Positions 9,376-19,949 of a stretch of DNA of 64,000 bases are shown piece after piece. The notes under the pieces were generated by a model that saw nothing but the letters and a program-made list of their open reading frames with translations, had not been told where the DNA came from and ran no database searches. How positions within the stretch are numbered: the first letter of the stretch is position 1; every line of letters starts with the position of its first letter. The stretch is from Uranotaenia lowii. Lineage: Eukaryota > Arthropoda > Insecta > Diptera > Culicidae. The stretch is from the NCBI RefSeq assembly GCF_029784155.1, contig NC_073691.1, positions 90,044,722 through 90,108,721 on the forward strand, written 5' to 3'. Both the position numbers and the translations under genes were made by a program.

Positions 9376-12300
9376 TCAACCTGGCTTGAGGTGAGCTGCT
9401 GGCCACACCCCTAAGGACTTTCCCTGAGGGTCTTCAATTTCGTAAGACGATGATCCGACTTTGGAAAGGATTTTCGCGGGAAGATACATTGCTCCGTATT
9501 TAGCGTTGTAGTTCTGAGCTGCATTCGACTGTCTCATGTTGCGATAATAGACCGCTTGCCCTACCTGAAACGCATTTGCGTGGACGCGATGACGAAGGTT
9601 GTATTGAGTTTTGCGAACTTCATGTGCTGCCTTAAGATTTTTCTGAACGAGTTCGAAGATACGATCGAACATTTCTTTTTGCTCGTTTGAACGAACCTGT
9701 GGTTTTTCGGAATCTTCTGACCCTACCTTGTGATCTGACCCTGTAACGAACATTTCGTGACCGTGCGTGACGAAAAAGGGAGTGAATTTTGTCACCGTGT
9801 GAACGGAATTATTGATGATTGTTTCAATCTCTGCTAACCTAGAGTCCCAGAGTTTCTGGTCATCCTTGACATACGTCCTAATAGCCGCATTCACCGTGCG
9901 GTTAACTCGCTCGACAGGATTTGCCTGCGAGTGGTACTTGGCATTTAACCAGTGTCGTATTTTGAAGCGATCTAATACCGATTTGAATTCTTTCGATAAA
10001 AAGCATGAGCCGTTATCTGTGATGATAACCTCGGGAGTGGAATTGCGAAAGAACCATTGATTTCGAATGATCTCACAAAGTGAGCTACTGTCGGTTCTAC
10101 GCATGGGGCTTAACATAATCCACTTGCTAAAAAGATCCAACACTACCAATATGTATTGGTAACCCTTTTTACTACGGGGGAGGGGTCCTATAAAATCGAT
10201 TGCTATAATCTGCCACGGATGCGTAGTGATCCTTTGCTCACCCATCAGCGGAACTACCGGTACACATGCTGCCTTAACCTCTTTACACGTGGTGCAGCGA
10301 CTGACATAGTCTTTGACTTCGATTGCTAATCGTGGCCAGAAGTAACGTTGTTTGATGCGTTCCGTAGTTTTATCTACGCCTAAGTGCATCGCTTCGTCAT
10401 GATTCTGACGAATAATTTGCTCACGATCATCAGGGGAGGGAACAAGTTTCCACTCGAATCGGTGGTCGAAGGGTAAGTTAGGGGTGGATACGAATTTGAG
10501 TAGCTGACCGTTTTCTACGCGAAAGTCTACGTAGTCATCTGGTGACTCCGAAACCTTCTGCAACATTTCCGTGTACCACTGAGAAGTTTTTCGAGTAGAC
10601 ACTACTGCGACGCTTCTCGACAAAGCGTCGGCCACAACGTTCTCTTTTCCCTTTCGATGGCGTATGGTAACATCGTATTGTTGTAGCGTCAAACACCAAC
10701 GACTACAACGCGACGCAGTTTTCCACTTAGTGGTCATTATGTGTGAAAGAGCTGACGAGTCAGTTATTAAGGTGAAATGACTTCCCTCGACATAGCATCT
10801 AAATGCTTCTATAGCGAGAAGAGCAGCTAACGTCTCTTTCTCGCACGCGTGGTAGTTACGTTGAGGCGTAGTCAACTTATGGGAAAAGTAAGCCACGACG
10901 CGTTCTGTACCGTCGTGCTCTTGGGTGAGTATCCCTGCAACAGCGACGTCGCTAGCGTCGGTCTGTATGCAAAATTCTCGAGAGAAGTCAGGGCTGACAA
11001 GGATTGGGGCGGAAATGAGTTTCTCTTTGATTGAGCTGAAAGCTTCTTCTGCGCTTTCGTTCCACGCTAGTGTTTTACTTTTTGTTTTTAGCAAATCTGT
11101 GAGGGATGAAGTAATACCACTAAAATCGTCAATAAAACGACGATAATAATTACACATGCCAAGAAAACGGCGCAATTTGGTAAGTGTGGTCGGTCGTTCA
11201 TATTCTACGATCGCTCTAACCTTTTCGGGGTTGGGACGTAGACCATGAGTCGACAATAAATATCCAAGAAAAGGCAATTCTTGCACTCCGAACTTGGATT
11301 TTTGAATGTTGATGGCTAAATTTGCTGTTGATAATCTGCGCGCTACTTCCTTGAGTAGCCTCACGTGCTCGTCGAATGTCGCACTTACGATGACTATGTC
11401 ATCTAAGTAGACGAACACGTGAGGTTCTAACTCGCCGTGTCCTAGAATGGTGTCCATGAGATATGATAAAACCATGGGTGAATTTACTAAACCGTAAATT
11501 AGGCGTGTAAATCTGAACATTCCACGACCCTGAACGCAAAACGCGGTATATCGGCGAGACTCGGGGTGCAGGGGTATTTGGAGGAAAGCTTCTGAGAGGT
11601 CGATGGTACTCAGAAATTGCGCTCGCGGCAATTGCCCTAATATTCGACCGGGATGCGGTAACGGATACGCGTCGCGAACTATGCGCTCGTTCAATTTTCG
11701 CGCGTCGAGACATAGGCGGACCTTACCGCTCGGCTTGATGACGGGGACAATATTTAGAGACCAATCTGAGTGACATCTCTCAATTATTCCGATTTGAAGT
11801 AACCGATTAACTTCGTCGTGCACTTTTTGCTGAACTTTCGGCGATAGTGGGTACGGATATTGACGGATCGCGGGTTTATCCTTCCAAATTTCCTGAATCT
11901 CGATTTTATGCTCGAGTAAGTGTGTATGCGTTATTTCGTCCGGGACTGCAATTTTAAAATAAGTTTTGACCGATTCTAATTCATTTAATTCGGTTTCCGA
12001 TAATGTACACGGTATTTCATTCAACGACGCGGAGTTGGATTCGAGAGCAGCGCATTGATTCACGGTTGGGATAATATTGAACTTTTTCCAAAAGTCCATG
12101 CCTAAAATACATTCCAAAAATAAATCTTCCACAACGAGCGTGGGTAAAATTTTCATTTTTCCGTCGAACGAATACGGAATATAAATTTTTCCTAAAATTG
12201 TTAACGGTGTTCCACCGGCGGTCTTCAATTGAATGGGAGTACTCAAAGGTTGGAGTTTAGAGTGGTTCAATTTATCATAGATTTTCCGATTGATCAGGGA

Positions 12301-12423
12301 CAAATTACTCCCTGAATCAAGTAAACCTTTGACGGGAAGGTCATAGAGTTTCACGTAACCGTAGGGACGATTATCTTCGGGTTCGGATAACGAGATTTCT
12401 GAGACGTTTTCATTTATATACAT
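9376..12423 (-). CDS. pol: gypsy-1 Pol polyprotein (protease, RT, RNase H, integrase)
   Basis: 1015 residues from the first ATG. The frame is open upstream to the gag overlap, so the true product is a Gag-Pol fusion made by -1 frameshifting. Visible features in order: protease DSG at residues 36-38 (LLDSGSN), RT with YLDD catalytic motif near residue 340, and RNase H (TDASDVAV) near residue 490. The integrase HHCC region follows (HLGVDKTTERIK then CTTC) near residues 680-720. DDE core residues are in AIDFIGPL, TDNGSCF and PVERVNR. Length and order are normal for Ty3/gypsy. No frameshift or stop is present, unlike the surrounding BEL element. The C-terminal end (YEIEDPQGKSLGVW) resembles the end of gypsy-2 Pol. 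Confidence 0.93.
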   Translation of the reverse strand: MYINENVSEISLSEPEDNRPYGYVKLYDLPVKGLLDSGSNLSLINRKIYDKLNHSKLQPLSTPIQLKTAGGTPLTILGKIYIPYSFDGKMKILPTLVVEDLFLECILGMDFWKKFNIIPTVNQCAALESNSASLNEIPCTLSETELNELESVKTYFKIAVPDEITHTHLLEHKIEIQEIWKDKPAIRQYPYPLSPKVQQKVHDEVNRLLQIGIIERCHSDWSLNIVPVIKPSGKVRLCLDARKLNERIVRDAYPLPHPGRILGQLPRAQFLSTIDLSEAFLQIPLHPESRRYTAFCVQGRGMFRFTRLIYGLVNSPMVLSYLMDTILGHGELEPHVFVYLDDIVIVSATFDEHVRLLKEVARRLSTANLAINIQKSKFGVQELPFLGYLLSTHGLRPNPEKVRAIVEYERPTTLTKLRRFLGMCNYYRRFIDDFSGITSSLTDLLKTKSKTLAWNESAEEAFSSIKEKLISAPILVSPDFSREFCIQTDASDVAVAGILTQEHDGTERVVAYFSHKLTTPQRNYHACEKETLAALLAIEAFRCYVEGSHFTLITDSSALSHIMTTKWKTASRCSRWCLTLQQYDVTIRHRKGKENVVADALSRSVAVVSTRKTSQWYTEMLQKVSESPDDYVDFRVENGQLLKFVSTPNLPFDHRFEWKLVPSPDDREQIIRQNHDEAMHLGVDKTTERIKQRYFWPRLAIEVKDYVSRCTTCKEVKAACVPVVPLMGEQRITTHPWQIIAIDFIGPLPRSKKGYQYILVVLDLFSKWIMLSPMRRTDSSSLCEIIRNQWFFRNSTPEVIITDNGSCFLSKEFKSVLDRFKIRHWLNAKYHSQANPVERVNRTVNAAIRTYVKDDQKLWDSRLAEIETIINNSVHTVTKFTPFFVTHGHEMFVTGSDHKVGSEDSEKPQVRSNEQKEMFDRIFELVQKNLKAAHEVRKTQYNLRHRVHANAFQVGQAVYYRNMRQSNAAQNYNAKYGAMYLPAKILSKVGSSSYEIEDPQGKSLGVWPAAHLKPG

Positions 12424-12506
12424 TTGATCGCGAGTGGGTTCCCAAAATTCGAATGGGGTGGTTAATATTTCGGATGAAATTACGCGCGCGTCGACGATCT
12501 GCGGTT

Positions 12507-14798
12507 TTAAATCGTCTGCAACCCGTTTTTTCGACAGAAGGGACAGTTTTGTGTGTCGAATCCTTTAAATCCGCAAACACGACAAATTAAACCGCGACTC
12601 GAACGACACTCTTCTAGAGAATGATTTTTGCTTCGACAATAAAGACATTCATCGGAATCTGGGGGTTTGTGTGCGGAAATAAGGTCGGCGAAAGATCGTG
12701 GTTTCTTAGAAGAACCTTCGCGCGGGTTTTCCGAACCAGGGACGGTCTTGGATTGTTTTAGATTACCAGAGGTTTCGGTTTTAGGTTTAAAAGGGTTATT
12801 TCGATTTGGGTTGTTATTTACAGGTCTATTCACAAAATTGTTGTCCTTTTGTTGCCGTGGATTCTGATTGCTATTAACAGGAATATTCAATTTAGGATTT
12901 GATGTGGGTGGACTTTCCGAAATCGCATTGGTGAATTTTTCGGAACCAAACATTTTATTGTAAAGAGAGAAATTTGAAGCATCCATTTTTCTACCTGCTT
13001 CGACTAAATCTTCAATGGTATCGATAATTTGCCATAAAATTTGCTTTTTATAATCCCCTCGCATATTGTGTTTAATTACGTTTAATTTTTCTGGTTCACT
13101 CATTTGAAAAGACATAGACCTAAAAAGTTTTTCCATATCAAAAAAATAATCTTGAAACGTTTCGTTTCGCTGTTGACGTCTTAGATACACCCTAGAACGG
13201 ACAAGAGAATCCAGTTCGGGGTGGACAAATGCTCTTCGCAATTCATTCACTAAATGTGACCAATCTCTGAGCTGACCTTTTGAGCTTAATGACATGAACC
13301 AATTTAATGCTGGGCCTGAAAAGAGGTGAAAAGCAGAGTCGAATAATTCCTGCTCGGAGATCCTCTCCGCAAGCGAAAGTTGCTGAACTAGCACCAAAAA
13401 CTCATTCAAGTTGCTACCCTGATCGTTCCCTGAGTACTTGTTGATCTTCCATTTAGATACTGGGAGAGATTTGTGGCTATAAACTGGCCTCGGTGCCTGC
13501 GATTGCTCCTGAAAATTATTCGGGTTCAGAGCAGTGGATGGAAATAACGATGGATACCCGGTTGGATAAACGGTCGAGGTTGGCGGGGTTAAAGATGAGA
13601 TTTGCTGGTAAGTTGAGTGATCAGGTACAAACGGATCATTAGGGTGTAAAATGTTCTGAACAGAACTGCTGGGATAGACTTGACCATACGGTAGACTATG
13701 TGCTGGTAATGTACCTGGATTATTAAAATGAGGTATCGGGTATGTCGGGTTAGAATACCTTGATGAGGGCCATGCTCTAGTTGAATTGCGAGTACACGCA
13801 CTACAACTTGCTGGGTAATTATTTGGGAGAGAAGTGTGTCGCGTAGGCAAATAAGTACAAGATGTGGATATTGGCAAAATAGAACTCACGGTAGTCACCA
13901 CTCGGGGAACTGATACTGAGTTCGTAACCGAGGTTGGTGGATGGAAGCTTTCGCTTGAGATACCGAAATACGGCATGTTTGCTGATGTTGATTGGGGTAT
14001 GGGAGCTCTGGGAACCAATTTTTGGGGATTATTCTCGACAGAACTCTTAAATTGTCTGAGAGCGTAAAGTTCATGTTCAAGAGTTAACATGGTTTCTCGA
14101 AGTTCTTGTTTGGGATTTTCAAAATACGCGCTAGTGTCACATCCTAATCTCGACAAACACTGAGTTATATCATTATCGATTTCTTCCTCTTCTTCTACTT
14201 TAGCTTTCTCGGTGTTGACGTTCAAAGTTATATTTTCTAGTGAAGTTGTTGGCGTAGAAAAAAGTGAAGTCAGCGTGATTTTACCCGGTTGTAGTTTCGT
14301 GACGTCGTGATCTTTATAGAAGAACCTGTTTAATAAGTCTATCACTTCGGTAAATAATCTTTTCGCGTCGTTTTGAATTTGTTCTTCGGGGACTGGAAGT
14401 AAACGCGAAAGTCTAACGGCCAAATGGAGCAATGCTGTTTGGTACCTAGCGAGTTGTGCTGGTTGGCAATTCTTGGCTAAGCTGTCTTTCAATAAGGTAA
14501 GTTTATCTGAACAAATCTGAAAATCTATTAGTGGATCGTAGTTATATTTGATCATTACAAGTGTGTTTTGTGATTTTTCTCGTTTCAGGGTTTCTCGTAA
14601 GATAGTTTTCTTTCGAGAGGTTTGGGCGCCTTCTTCAATCTGGATTTCCCTAACGTCAAGCTCGTAGTCGAGCTCTTCGTCGCTGAGGAAGTCAACGCGA
14701 AGATCGTAGAATCGTTGATGGAGTGATTCCATCCTGGTTATTGCCTGTGTGTTGCTAGTGGTGCTCATTGTGAGAGCGATATAGAAGTGTTTTATCAA
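12507..14798 (-). CDS. gag: gypsy-1 Gag
   Basis: 763 residues. There is an N-terminal region with an acidic stretch, then a long Ser/Thr/Pro-rich middle. A retrotransposon Gag core follows (about residues 465-640, includes ALNWFMSL and LVNELRRAF). The C-terminus has Cys/His zinc-knuckle-like clusters (CLYCRSKNHSLEEC, then CRVCGFKG and CPFC). The start at 14798 follows a roughly 320-nt leader after the primer site. The frame is fully open. The stop comes eight codons after the slippery AAAAAAC, and the protein lies in frame 0 relative to pol in frame -1. Confidence 0.9.
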   Translation of the reverse strand: MIKHFYIALTMSTTSNTQAITRMESLHQRFYDLRVDFLSDEELDYELDVREIQIEEGAQTSRKKTILRETLKREKSQNTLVMIKYNYDPLIDFQICSDKLTLLKDSLAKNCQPAQLARYQTALLHLAVRLSRLLPVPEEQIQNDAKRLFTEVIDLLNRFFYKDHDVTKLQPGKITLTSLFSTPTTSLENITLNVNTEKAKVEEEEEIDNDITQCLSRLGCDTSAYFENPKQELRETMLTLEHELYALRQFKSSVENNPQKLVPRAPIPQSTSANMPYFGISSESFHPPTSVTNSVSVPRVVTTVSSILPISTSCTYLPTRHTSLPNNYPASCSACTRNSTRAWPSSRYSNPTYPIPHFNNPGTLPAHSLPYGQVYPSSSVQNILHPNDPFVPDHSTYQQISSLTPPTSTVYPTGYPSLFPSTALNPNNFQEQSQAPRPVYSHKSLPVSKWKINKYSGNDQGSNLNEFLVLVQQLSLAERISEQELFDSAFHLFSGPALNWFMSLSSKGQLRDWSHLVNELRRAFVHPELDSLVRSRVYLRRQQRNETFQDYFFDMEKLFRSMSFQMSEPEKLNVIKHNMRGDYKKQILWQIIDTIEDLVEAGRKMDASNFSLYNKMFGSEKFTNAISESPPTSNPKLNIPVNSNQNPRQQKDNNFVNRPVNNNPNRNNPFKPKTETSGNLKQSKTVPGSENPREGSSKKPRSFADLISAHKPPDSDECLYCRSKNHSLEECRSSRGLICRVCGFKGFDTQNCPFCRKNGLQTI
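12525..12531 (-). promoter_or_regulatory. -1 ribosomal frameshift heptamer AAAAAAC (gypsy-1)
   Basis: On the minus strand the gag codons CGA AAA AAC form the canonical A AAA AAC slippery site. Slipping one base back enters a frame that is open without a stop from here through the pol ORF. The gag stop is at 12507-12509. Confidence 0.8.
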
Positions 14799-15120
14799 TG
14801 AAGTGGGTTTGTTTTAATCGATACACGTATGAATAAGAAAATTTACACCATGAAAATAAATGAGCGTTTAAATTATTTAATTTTTCCGAAAATCAATCAC
14901 TTCAAACAATTAAACCAAAATAAAAGAAATTAACTTCGAATTAAGAATTCGAATAGAGATAATATCACATCCGTTTCTTTGATCCCTAATTCGCAGAACA
15001 AGCTATTAGCAGTGAAAGTTAGCGAATTATTCTCAAGTAAATGGTTAATCACTGTAACGGAAGGAGATCAGTGAGTCTCCCCTAGCTACGAAGAAAATGT
15101 GAAGCTAGTTCGCATTTTCT
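14799..15120 (-). other. gypsy-1 leader between primer site and gag
   Basis: About 320 bp of AT-rich leader with no ORF. It is expected to hold packaging signals; none is individually recognisable. Confidence 0.5.
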
Positions 15121-15138
15121 TTTTACGAGTGGGCGCCA
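15121..15138 (-). promoter_or_regulatory. gypsy-1 primer-binding site
   Basis: Minus-strand TGGCGCCCACTCGTAAAA begins 2 nt after the 5' LTR. The first nine bases match a Lys-tRNA 3' end; later bases diverge. Confidence 0.7.
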
Positions 15139-15140
15139 AT

Positions 15141-16352
15141 TGAAACTAGGCCTTCGACTAGCTCAGGACTCCAGCCAATCTCAGGGTCGGCTCGTCGTAG
15201 CTAGGAATTACTTACCAACCTGTTCGACCTTGATTCCTCCCACCCAGTTATCAACCCGTATTTTGATCCTTTCGGTGCACGCAATAAAAGTGAAATGCAA
15301 ATTTTAAGGGCAAGTAAAGGAACGTATATTGAAAACTAATTTTGAACTTTAGTTACTAAAAGGGAGAATCTAGACTTTATTAAAAAAACCTTTTTAACTC
15401 ACTGCTTGCTCGTTGCTGCTGGTGCGGGTACCCGTCGATGCTGCCGGACACCTCGATGCTGGAACTCGCTGCCGTGGTACCACGTGGACTCCGTCGGCCG
15501 GGTTGGCCGGTATTTTCCCGTAGTTGCGGACGCCCTGGTGCGTCGCGCAGGTTCTGGCCTGCCTCAGGCCTCAAAGTGGTGATAGATGTGGCCTCGGAAT
15601 ACTACCGGCGGCTGTAGGATGGGTTGTCGAGAGAACCACAGTTCTCTGTTCTTTTCTGCACCGTGTGTTGTTATACGGTCAGAGAAAGTCGTTTGCCGTA
15701 TGGTAACGAACGGCGTATCCGGGAAGCCGTATGTTGACGGACGGCCGTGTCCTGCGCCGTATGTTTACGGACGGCGGTTCGACCCTCTTGGGACGCACTT
15801 AGCACTTTTTTTTCACGGTGCTGACATGTGAGTATTTTCACTCGCGTTACTAAACTGCCAAGATCTTCTATATAGGTGAAGCTTGGCTAACGGAAGTAAG
15901 TTGGCGGTTTATACGATACGCGCACAACTGTCGAACGACACTTACGGATTCGCGTACCCAAGGTATAAGAGGCCGGCCCATTGGTGCGTCGGTCTTTTAT
16001 CACCTCCCCCGGTACGACCAATCGGTGATGTCGACGCTCCTGATTGGGCCACGTCATCTTCTTAGTGTTTCCGCATGTGGCGCGGATTCCATATGCGGTG
16101 GTTGGTGTCTCGGCTAGATGAGGTTACAGCAGTTGAGTTAACCTAATCTGCTACACTGAAAAACAACTGCTATCTTTCTATTTTCTAAATCCAAAACTAA
16201 CAGCCCACAATGAATTTATTAATATTTAATGTATATAATAATAGTTTTTTTTATTGCGTAAGTATTTACATTTACCTACATTTTATTTATGTCCGGGCAA
16301 AACTGCCACCGAAAATCATAAAATGCAGGTTGTAACCGAGTAGGAGGTTACA
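15141..16352 (-). repeat. gypsy-1 5' LTR
   Basis: A 1212-bp partner of 7205-8417, ending at TTACA. The right flank is CAAT followed by the remainder of the BEL LTR. Confidence 0.95.
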
Positions 16353-16448
16353 CAATGGTTCGTTCGTTCGTCTTCGATTCCGTTTTCGTTCTGCCCAGCT
16401 GTCATCGAATTATGTGTCGTTTCCAACGATGACAGGGATGCCAGAACA
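16353..16448 (-). repeat. BEL/Pao 5' LTR, distal fragment
   Basis: Matches 601-696 of the other LTR. It is separated from 6722-7204 by gypsy-1. It is followed by CCCTA (16449-16453), the BEL target duplication. Confidence 0.92.
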
Positions 16449-16453
16449 CCCTA

Positions 16454-17101
16454 CGATCACTGTCAACCATTGATTTCAGAAAAAAAAATTAATGATAAAA
16501 GGCACTTTCCAACAGCTCAACTATCCAAAACTTCGATTTTTCTTTCTAGCCGTGACACATAATTCACATAAGCCTCTCGAGTTTATTTCAAATAAACCTG
16601 AAACATTCCCTATCGAAACGTGCAGTAAAATGGCGGACTTTCTCGGCTGCTCACGATCGACGCTGGCTGCCTACATTACATTTTTTGCATAAAATACACA
16701 CAGACAGGAAACAGCCTTCAATCCAACTTATTTTCGTTTCTCGGGCATTAATACTTTTCGAATAAGTTTCATAAATTCACACGACTTCATGGCAAACTAC
16801 GGCCCCAACCACCACACGAGCCTTTCAGCAACCAGAGAGCAACTCGCTGACTACACAAATTTTAACGCCATTGCTCGCTTTTGTTTTTTTCTGGTAACCG
16901 ACCGAGCACACAAGTTGCCACCTATTTTAACTTTTTCGATTATTAAACACTAATTCCAAACTTCATCAATTCCACCGAAAAAACAGAGCCAACGATGTAT
17001 GGAATTAAAAGAAGCAGACGCGAAACATCGACCGGAGCCCGGAAAGTAAAATAAAAACGACCGCACGCGACAAGAGCACGATGCTGAATCCTGGTATTTG
17101 G
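16454..17101. other. intergenic sequence, nothing recognised
   Basis: Roughly 650 bp of unique-looking sequence with short frames only. No repeat boundary or gene is supported. Confidence 0.4.
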
Positions 17102-17685
17102 TGCAGCACATACAGCTCGCATTTAGCGCATCGCACATAGCTCGCAATCAAGCGCAGCCCTTTTGGCTAGCATAACGCACAGCATACACAGCTCGCATAT
17201 GGCGCATCGCTCAGAAAAGCTCGCATTGATGCGCACTCGGGCATACACAGCTCGCATTTTGCGCAGCACACATAGCTCGCATTTAGGCGCAGCTGATTCG
17301 GCACTGCACACACGGCTCGCATTTGGGCGCAGCACAGTTCGCAATTGGCGCTGCACACAGAAGAGCTGACATTCATGCGCAGCCCATCTAGCTTGCAATC
17401 GGCGCACACATAGCACACATAGCTCGTATTTAGGTGCAGCTGATTTAGCGCAGCACACACAACTCGCACTTTGCGTAGCACACACGGCTCGCATTCAGGC
17501 GCAGCAACCGGCTCGCATTCAGGCGCAGCCCACACGGCTCGCATTCAAACGCATCACAACCAGTTCGCATTGAGGCGCTGCACACCCGGCTTGCATTCAG
17601 GCGCAGCACACACGGCTTGCATTCAGGCGCACCACACACAGATCACACCTGGCGCATTCTAACGCAGCAAGCACTGCTCGCGTTA
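17102..17685. repeat. imperfect minisatellite, unit about 26-30 bp
   Basis: About 20 degenerate tandem units built on GCTCGCATT(T/C)AGGCGCAGCACACAC. Unit length and sequence drift along the array. Cys-rich open frames on the minus strand here are a by-product of the repeat. Confidence 0.88.
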
Positions 17686-17689
17686 ATCA

Positions 17690-18405
17690 GCCATTTTCCT
17701 CTGAATAACCTCTGTTATTTGACAAGACACTTATTTATATATTTGTGAAGTCTATACTGAAAATTTAAATTTTATTATAAGAAATTAATTTCTCAGCTAA
17801 ATTAGGCTCCTGTACAGAGATGCCTGATTTTTCAAAAAATGCCTGATTTCGCCTGATTTTTGCGAATGTGATGAAAAATGGGTAGTAAGGAACTAAATTA
17901 GGTACCATTGCTGAAGTTAAAAAGCGAAAATGTGGCTGAATGAAACCAATCGAAAGATTCCCATTTATTCATATCTTAAAAAGGGAATGAAAAGGAATCT
18001 TTCGGCTTTGATTCAGTAGAATTATGCAACTAAGTAGGCCCACAACACAGTAAAAATGTAGAGTGATGACCAAAAAAAAAAAAAAAGGTCATCACTTTTA
18101 GAGGAATTTCCGTTACTTATGTAGCTTGATTTTGCCTGATTTTTATTTCACCAGTTCCCTGATTTTTGAAAATATATGTTGGCAACCCTGCTCCTGTAAG
18201 GATCGCCAAACGTGGAAACCCCATAATGCCAAAGTGAATTACTTTTTTTCTGGGGTTTTCATCCTGTTGGATGATTCATCCCTAATAGTGAATTACCATC
18301 ACCTCATCGATGGTTAGGTACAGGCGAAGCCTGTTATAGCAGCGATGCCTAACATCGATGGTGAACTTCAGCAATAGGCAGCATCCATGTGAGCTCCGAT
18401 GCATA
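17690..18405. other. AT-rich sequence with CCTGATTTTT repeats and a short palindrome
   Basis: Several copies of GCCTGATTTTT lie at 17820-17870 and 18130-18170. A perfect 10-bp inverted repeat, AGTGATGACC/GGTCATCACT, flanks a poly-A run (18062-18096). No gene is seen. Confidence 0.5.
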
Positions 18406-18690
18406 CACTCAGCCGAAAAAGAAACATTAAATTCACCTAGATTTTCACGTAGGCACTCATTACGTGAATTTTTGCTTGGTTTACGTGAAGCACCTAGAAG
18501 CTAATACATAATCACTTAATCCTTACGTGAAATTCCCATAGTTGTCATGCTTTCGAAACAAAGACACGTTCGATTTACGTGACAATCCAGTGAACCGTCA
18601 ATCACGAACGGGTTTGTTGAATTCTATGTGATGTTCACATAGCTCTGAATGGCTCAATTACGTAAAATCTATGTGAAAGAAAAAAGGTAC
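18406..18690. repeat. TIR-type repeat with CACTCAGCCG end and ACGTGAA motifs
   Basis: Starts CACTCAGCCGAAAAAG after TA. The whole segment matches, in reverse orientation, the two halves of 62054-63008. It contains repeated TTCACGTAA-type motifs. The other end is not clearly defined. Confidence 0.65.
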
Positions 18691-18792
18691 CCAATACGGC
18701 GCGCGTGGATCCAAGTTCTATCGGTTAGCAAAAAGAGAAGTTTTTTGTGACGGAGAAGCTGTAATTTCGTAAGTAGTAAACATATCATTTTT

Positions 18793-19515
18793 GTTTTTTT
18801 TTTACAATTTCTTTATTTGAAACGGCTTATACCTTTAGGCTTTAAGGAGCCAAAATCTATTTTAGTTGTTTACAATTGCTTAACTTTACAATTTATGAGA
18901 GAAGAAAGTAAGATAGAAAGGGAAACATGAAAATAAAAAAGAATTATAAACGAAGATCGATAGCTTTTAGAAAAAGGTAGATTTCGAACATGTAGTCCAA
19001 ATCTAGCACAGCTAGTACATCTCTCACTGGAACATTATGTGGTTTTCCTCGGGACCGGAGGGAGTCTATCAAATTCGTTCTGGCGACAAGATGGACCTCA
19101 CACGACCAAACAATATGCTCGATGTCATGGTAACCTTGTCCGCAACCACACAAATTGCTACCAGCAATGTCAAAACGATAGACGCGTCAAAGGAATAATG
19201 ATTGGACATGAGACGGGAAAATATACGAATAAAATCCCGACTCAGGTTCAATCTATTTAACCATGGTTTAAGGCTTACCTTTGGGATAATCGAGTGGAGC
19301 CACCGACCCAACTCATCCTCGTCCCATTTGCGCTGCCAGTTGACAAGAGAGTTTCTTCGAACCAAATAGTAAAATTCGTTAAAGACGATTTCACGTTGAT
19401 ACGTGTCGCCTTCCATCGCCCCACCTTTGCCTTTTGTACAGCTTCGGGTGTGTTCTTTATACCAATACACGGAATTGTCCATCTTGTGACAGGCAATCGA
19501 AATCGTAGGCATGGT
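18793..19515 (-). pseudogene. LOA-like LINE, 3' end of ORF2
   Basis: Minus-strand frames around 19069-19512 and 18944-19153 carry the conserved C-terminal pattern of LOA/R1-type LINEs (GRWLHSIIPKVSLKPW, SRDFIR.SRLMSNHYS, then CGCGQGYHDIEHIVWSC). These zinc-like residues lie downstream of RT and RNase H. A frameshift separates the two parts. A T-run at 18795-18803 (a minus-strand poly-A tail) with AATAAA just before it marks the 3' end. The copy is 5'-truncated, with no RT left. Confidence 0.75.
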
Positions 19516-19949
19516 TCAATTCGCTGTCAAAAAGCGCTCCGTCTCCACCCCCCACCAATGAGAAACTTTTGGTATCCCTTGTCTACTTTTCCTCAATATG
19601 CAACCACCCATAGCTGAGTCTAAACAGCTAATAACTTTTTTTGCCTTATAAGTTATGAAGTTAAGGTCTTTGACAAAGTTGTTCAGTGGAAAATTTTCAC
19701 TAGGATTTTTTTAAATTGGCACAAAAATCATCAGCTGGCTCGGTTCCACGGAAGAAACAAAAATTATGTTGATTTTTCAGTACAAAATATTCAATTTTCC
19801 CATACAAACCTAAACTGCAAATTTACTCATGTAAACGTTACTTAAAATTCTGCGAAAAATCATGGATGAGTTTTGGACCAAGACGAAGCTTTTAAGACCC
19901 CAGGGTTTGAGAAATTCAAAAATGACCTCAAATCGACTCAGTCTAATGA
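19516..19949. other. no gene recognised
   Basis: AT-rich, with short frames on both strands. It may contain further dispersed repeat sequence. Confidence 0.35.

Larger units (their letters stand above)
7205..16352 (-). mobile_element. Ty3/gypsy retrotransposon 'gypsy-1' (Osvaldo-like, Lys-type PBS)
   Basis: The element is 9.15 kb and read on the minus strand. It has LTRs of 1213 and 1212 bp (7205-8417, 15141-16352) that I find to differ only by one base in an A-run. A 4-bp target duplication CAAT flanks it inside the BEL 5' LTR. The order PBS, gag, pol, untranslated 3' region, LTR is intact, and both frames are uninterrupted. Pol is in the -1 frame relative to gag. The primer site starts TGGCGCCCA, resembling the Lys-tRNA sites of Osvaldo/Ulysses-type elements (a family-level inference). 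This copy looks complete and very young, so it may be active. Confidence 0.95.
121..16448 (-). mobile_element. BEL/Pao LTR retrotransposon, with a gypsy element nested in its 5' LTR
   Basis: The element is read on the minus strand. Its 3' LTR is 121-696. Its 5' LTR is in two parts, 6722-7204 and 16357-16448, separated by the gypsy-1 insertion. The outer ends are TG...CA and are flanked by the same 5-bp target duplication CCCTA (116-120 and 16449-16453), which fixes the boundaries. The two LTRs (576 and 575 bp) differ at about five positions that I noticed, so the insertion is young. The internal region has one long Gag-Pol reading frame interrupted by two in-frame TAA codons. The domain content (PHD finger, DUF1759, zinc knuckles, DUF1758 protease, YMDD reverse transcriptase, RNase H, integrase, DUF5641) is diagnostic of BEL/Pao. 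It was probably mobile until recently, and this copy is now inactivated by the stops and the LTR split. Confidence 0.95.

Noticed and set aside
17123..17639. Cys-rich proteins on the minus strand
   Set aside because: They are read-through of the minisatellite in several frames at once, with no start context or conserved domain.
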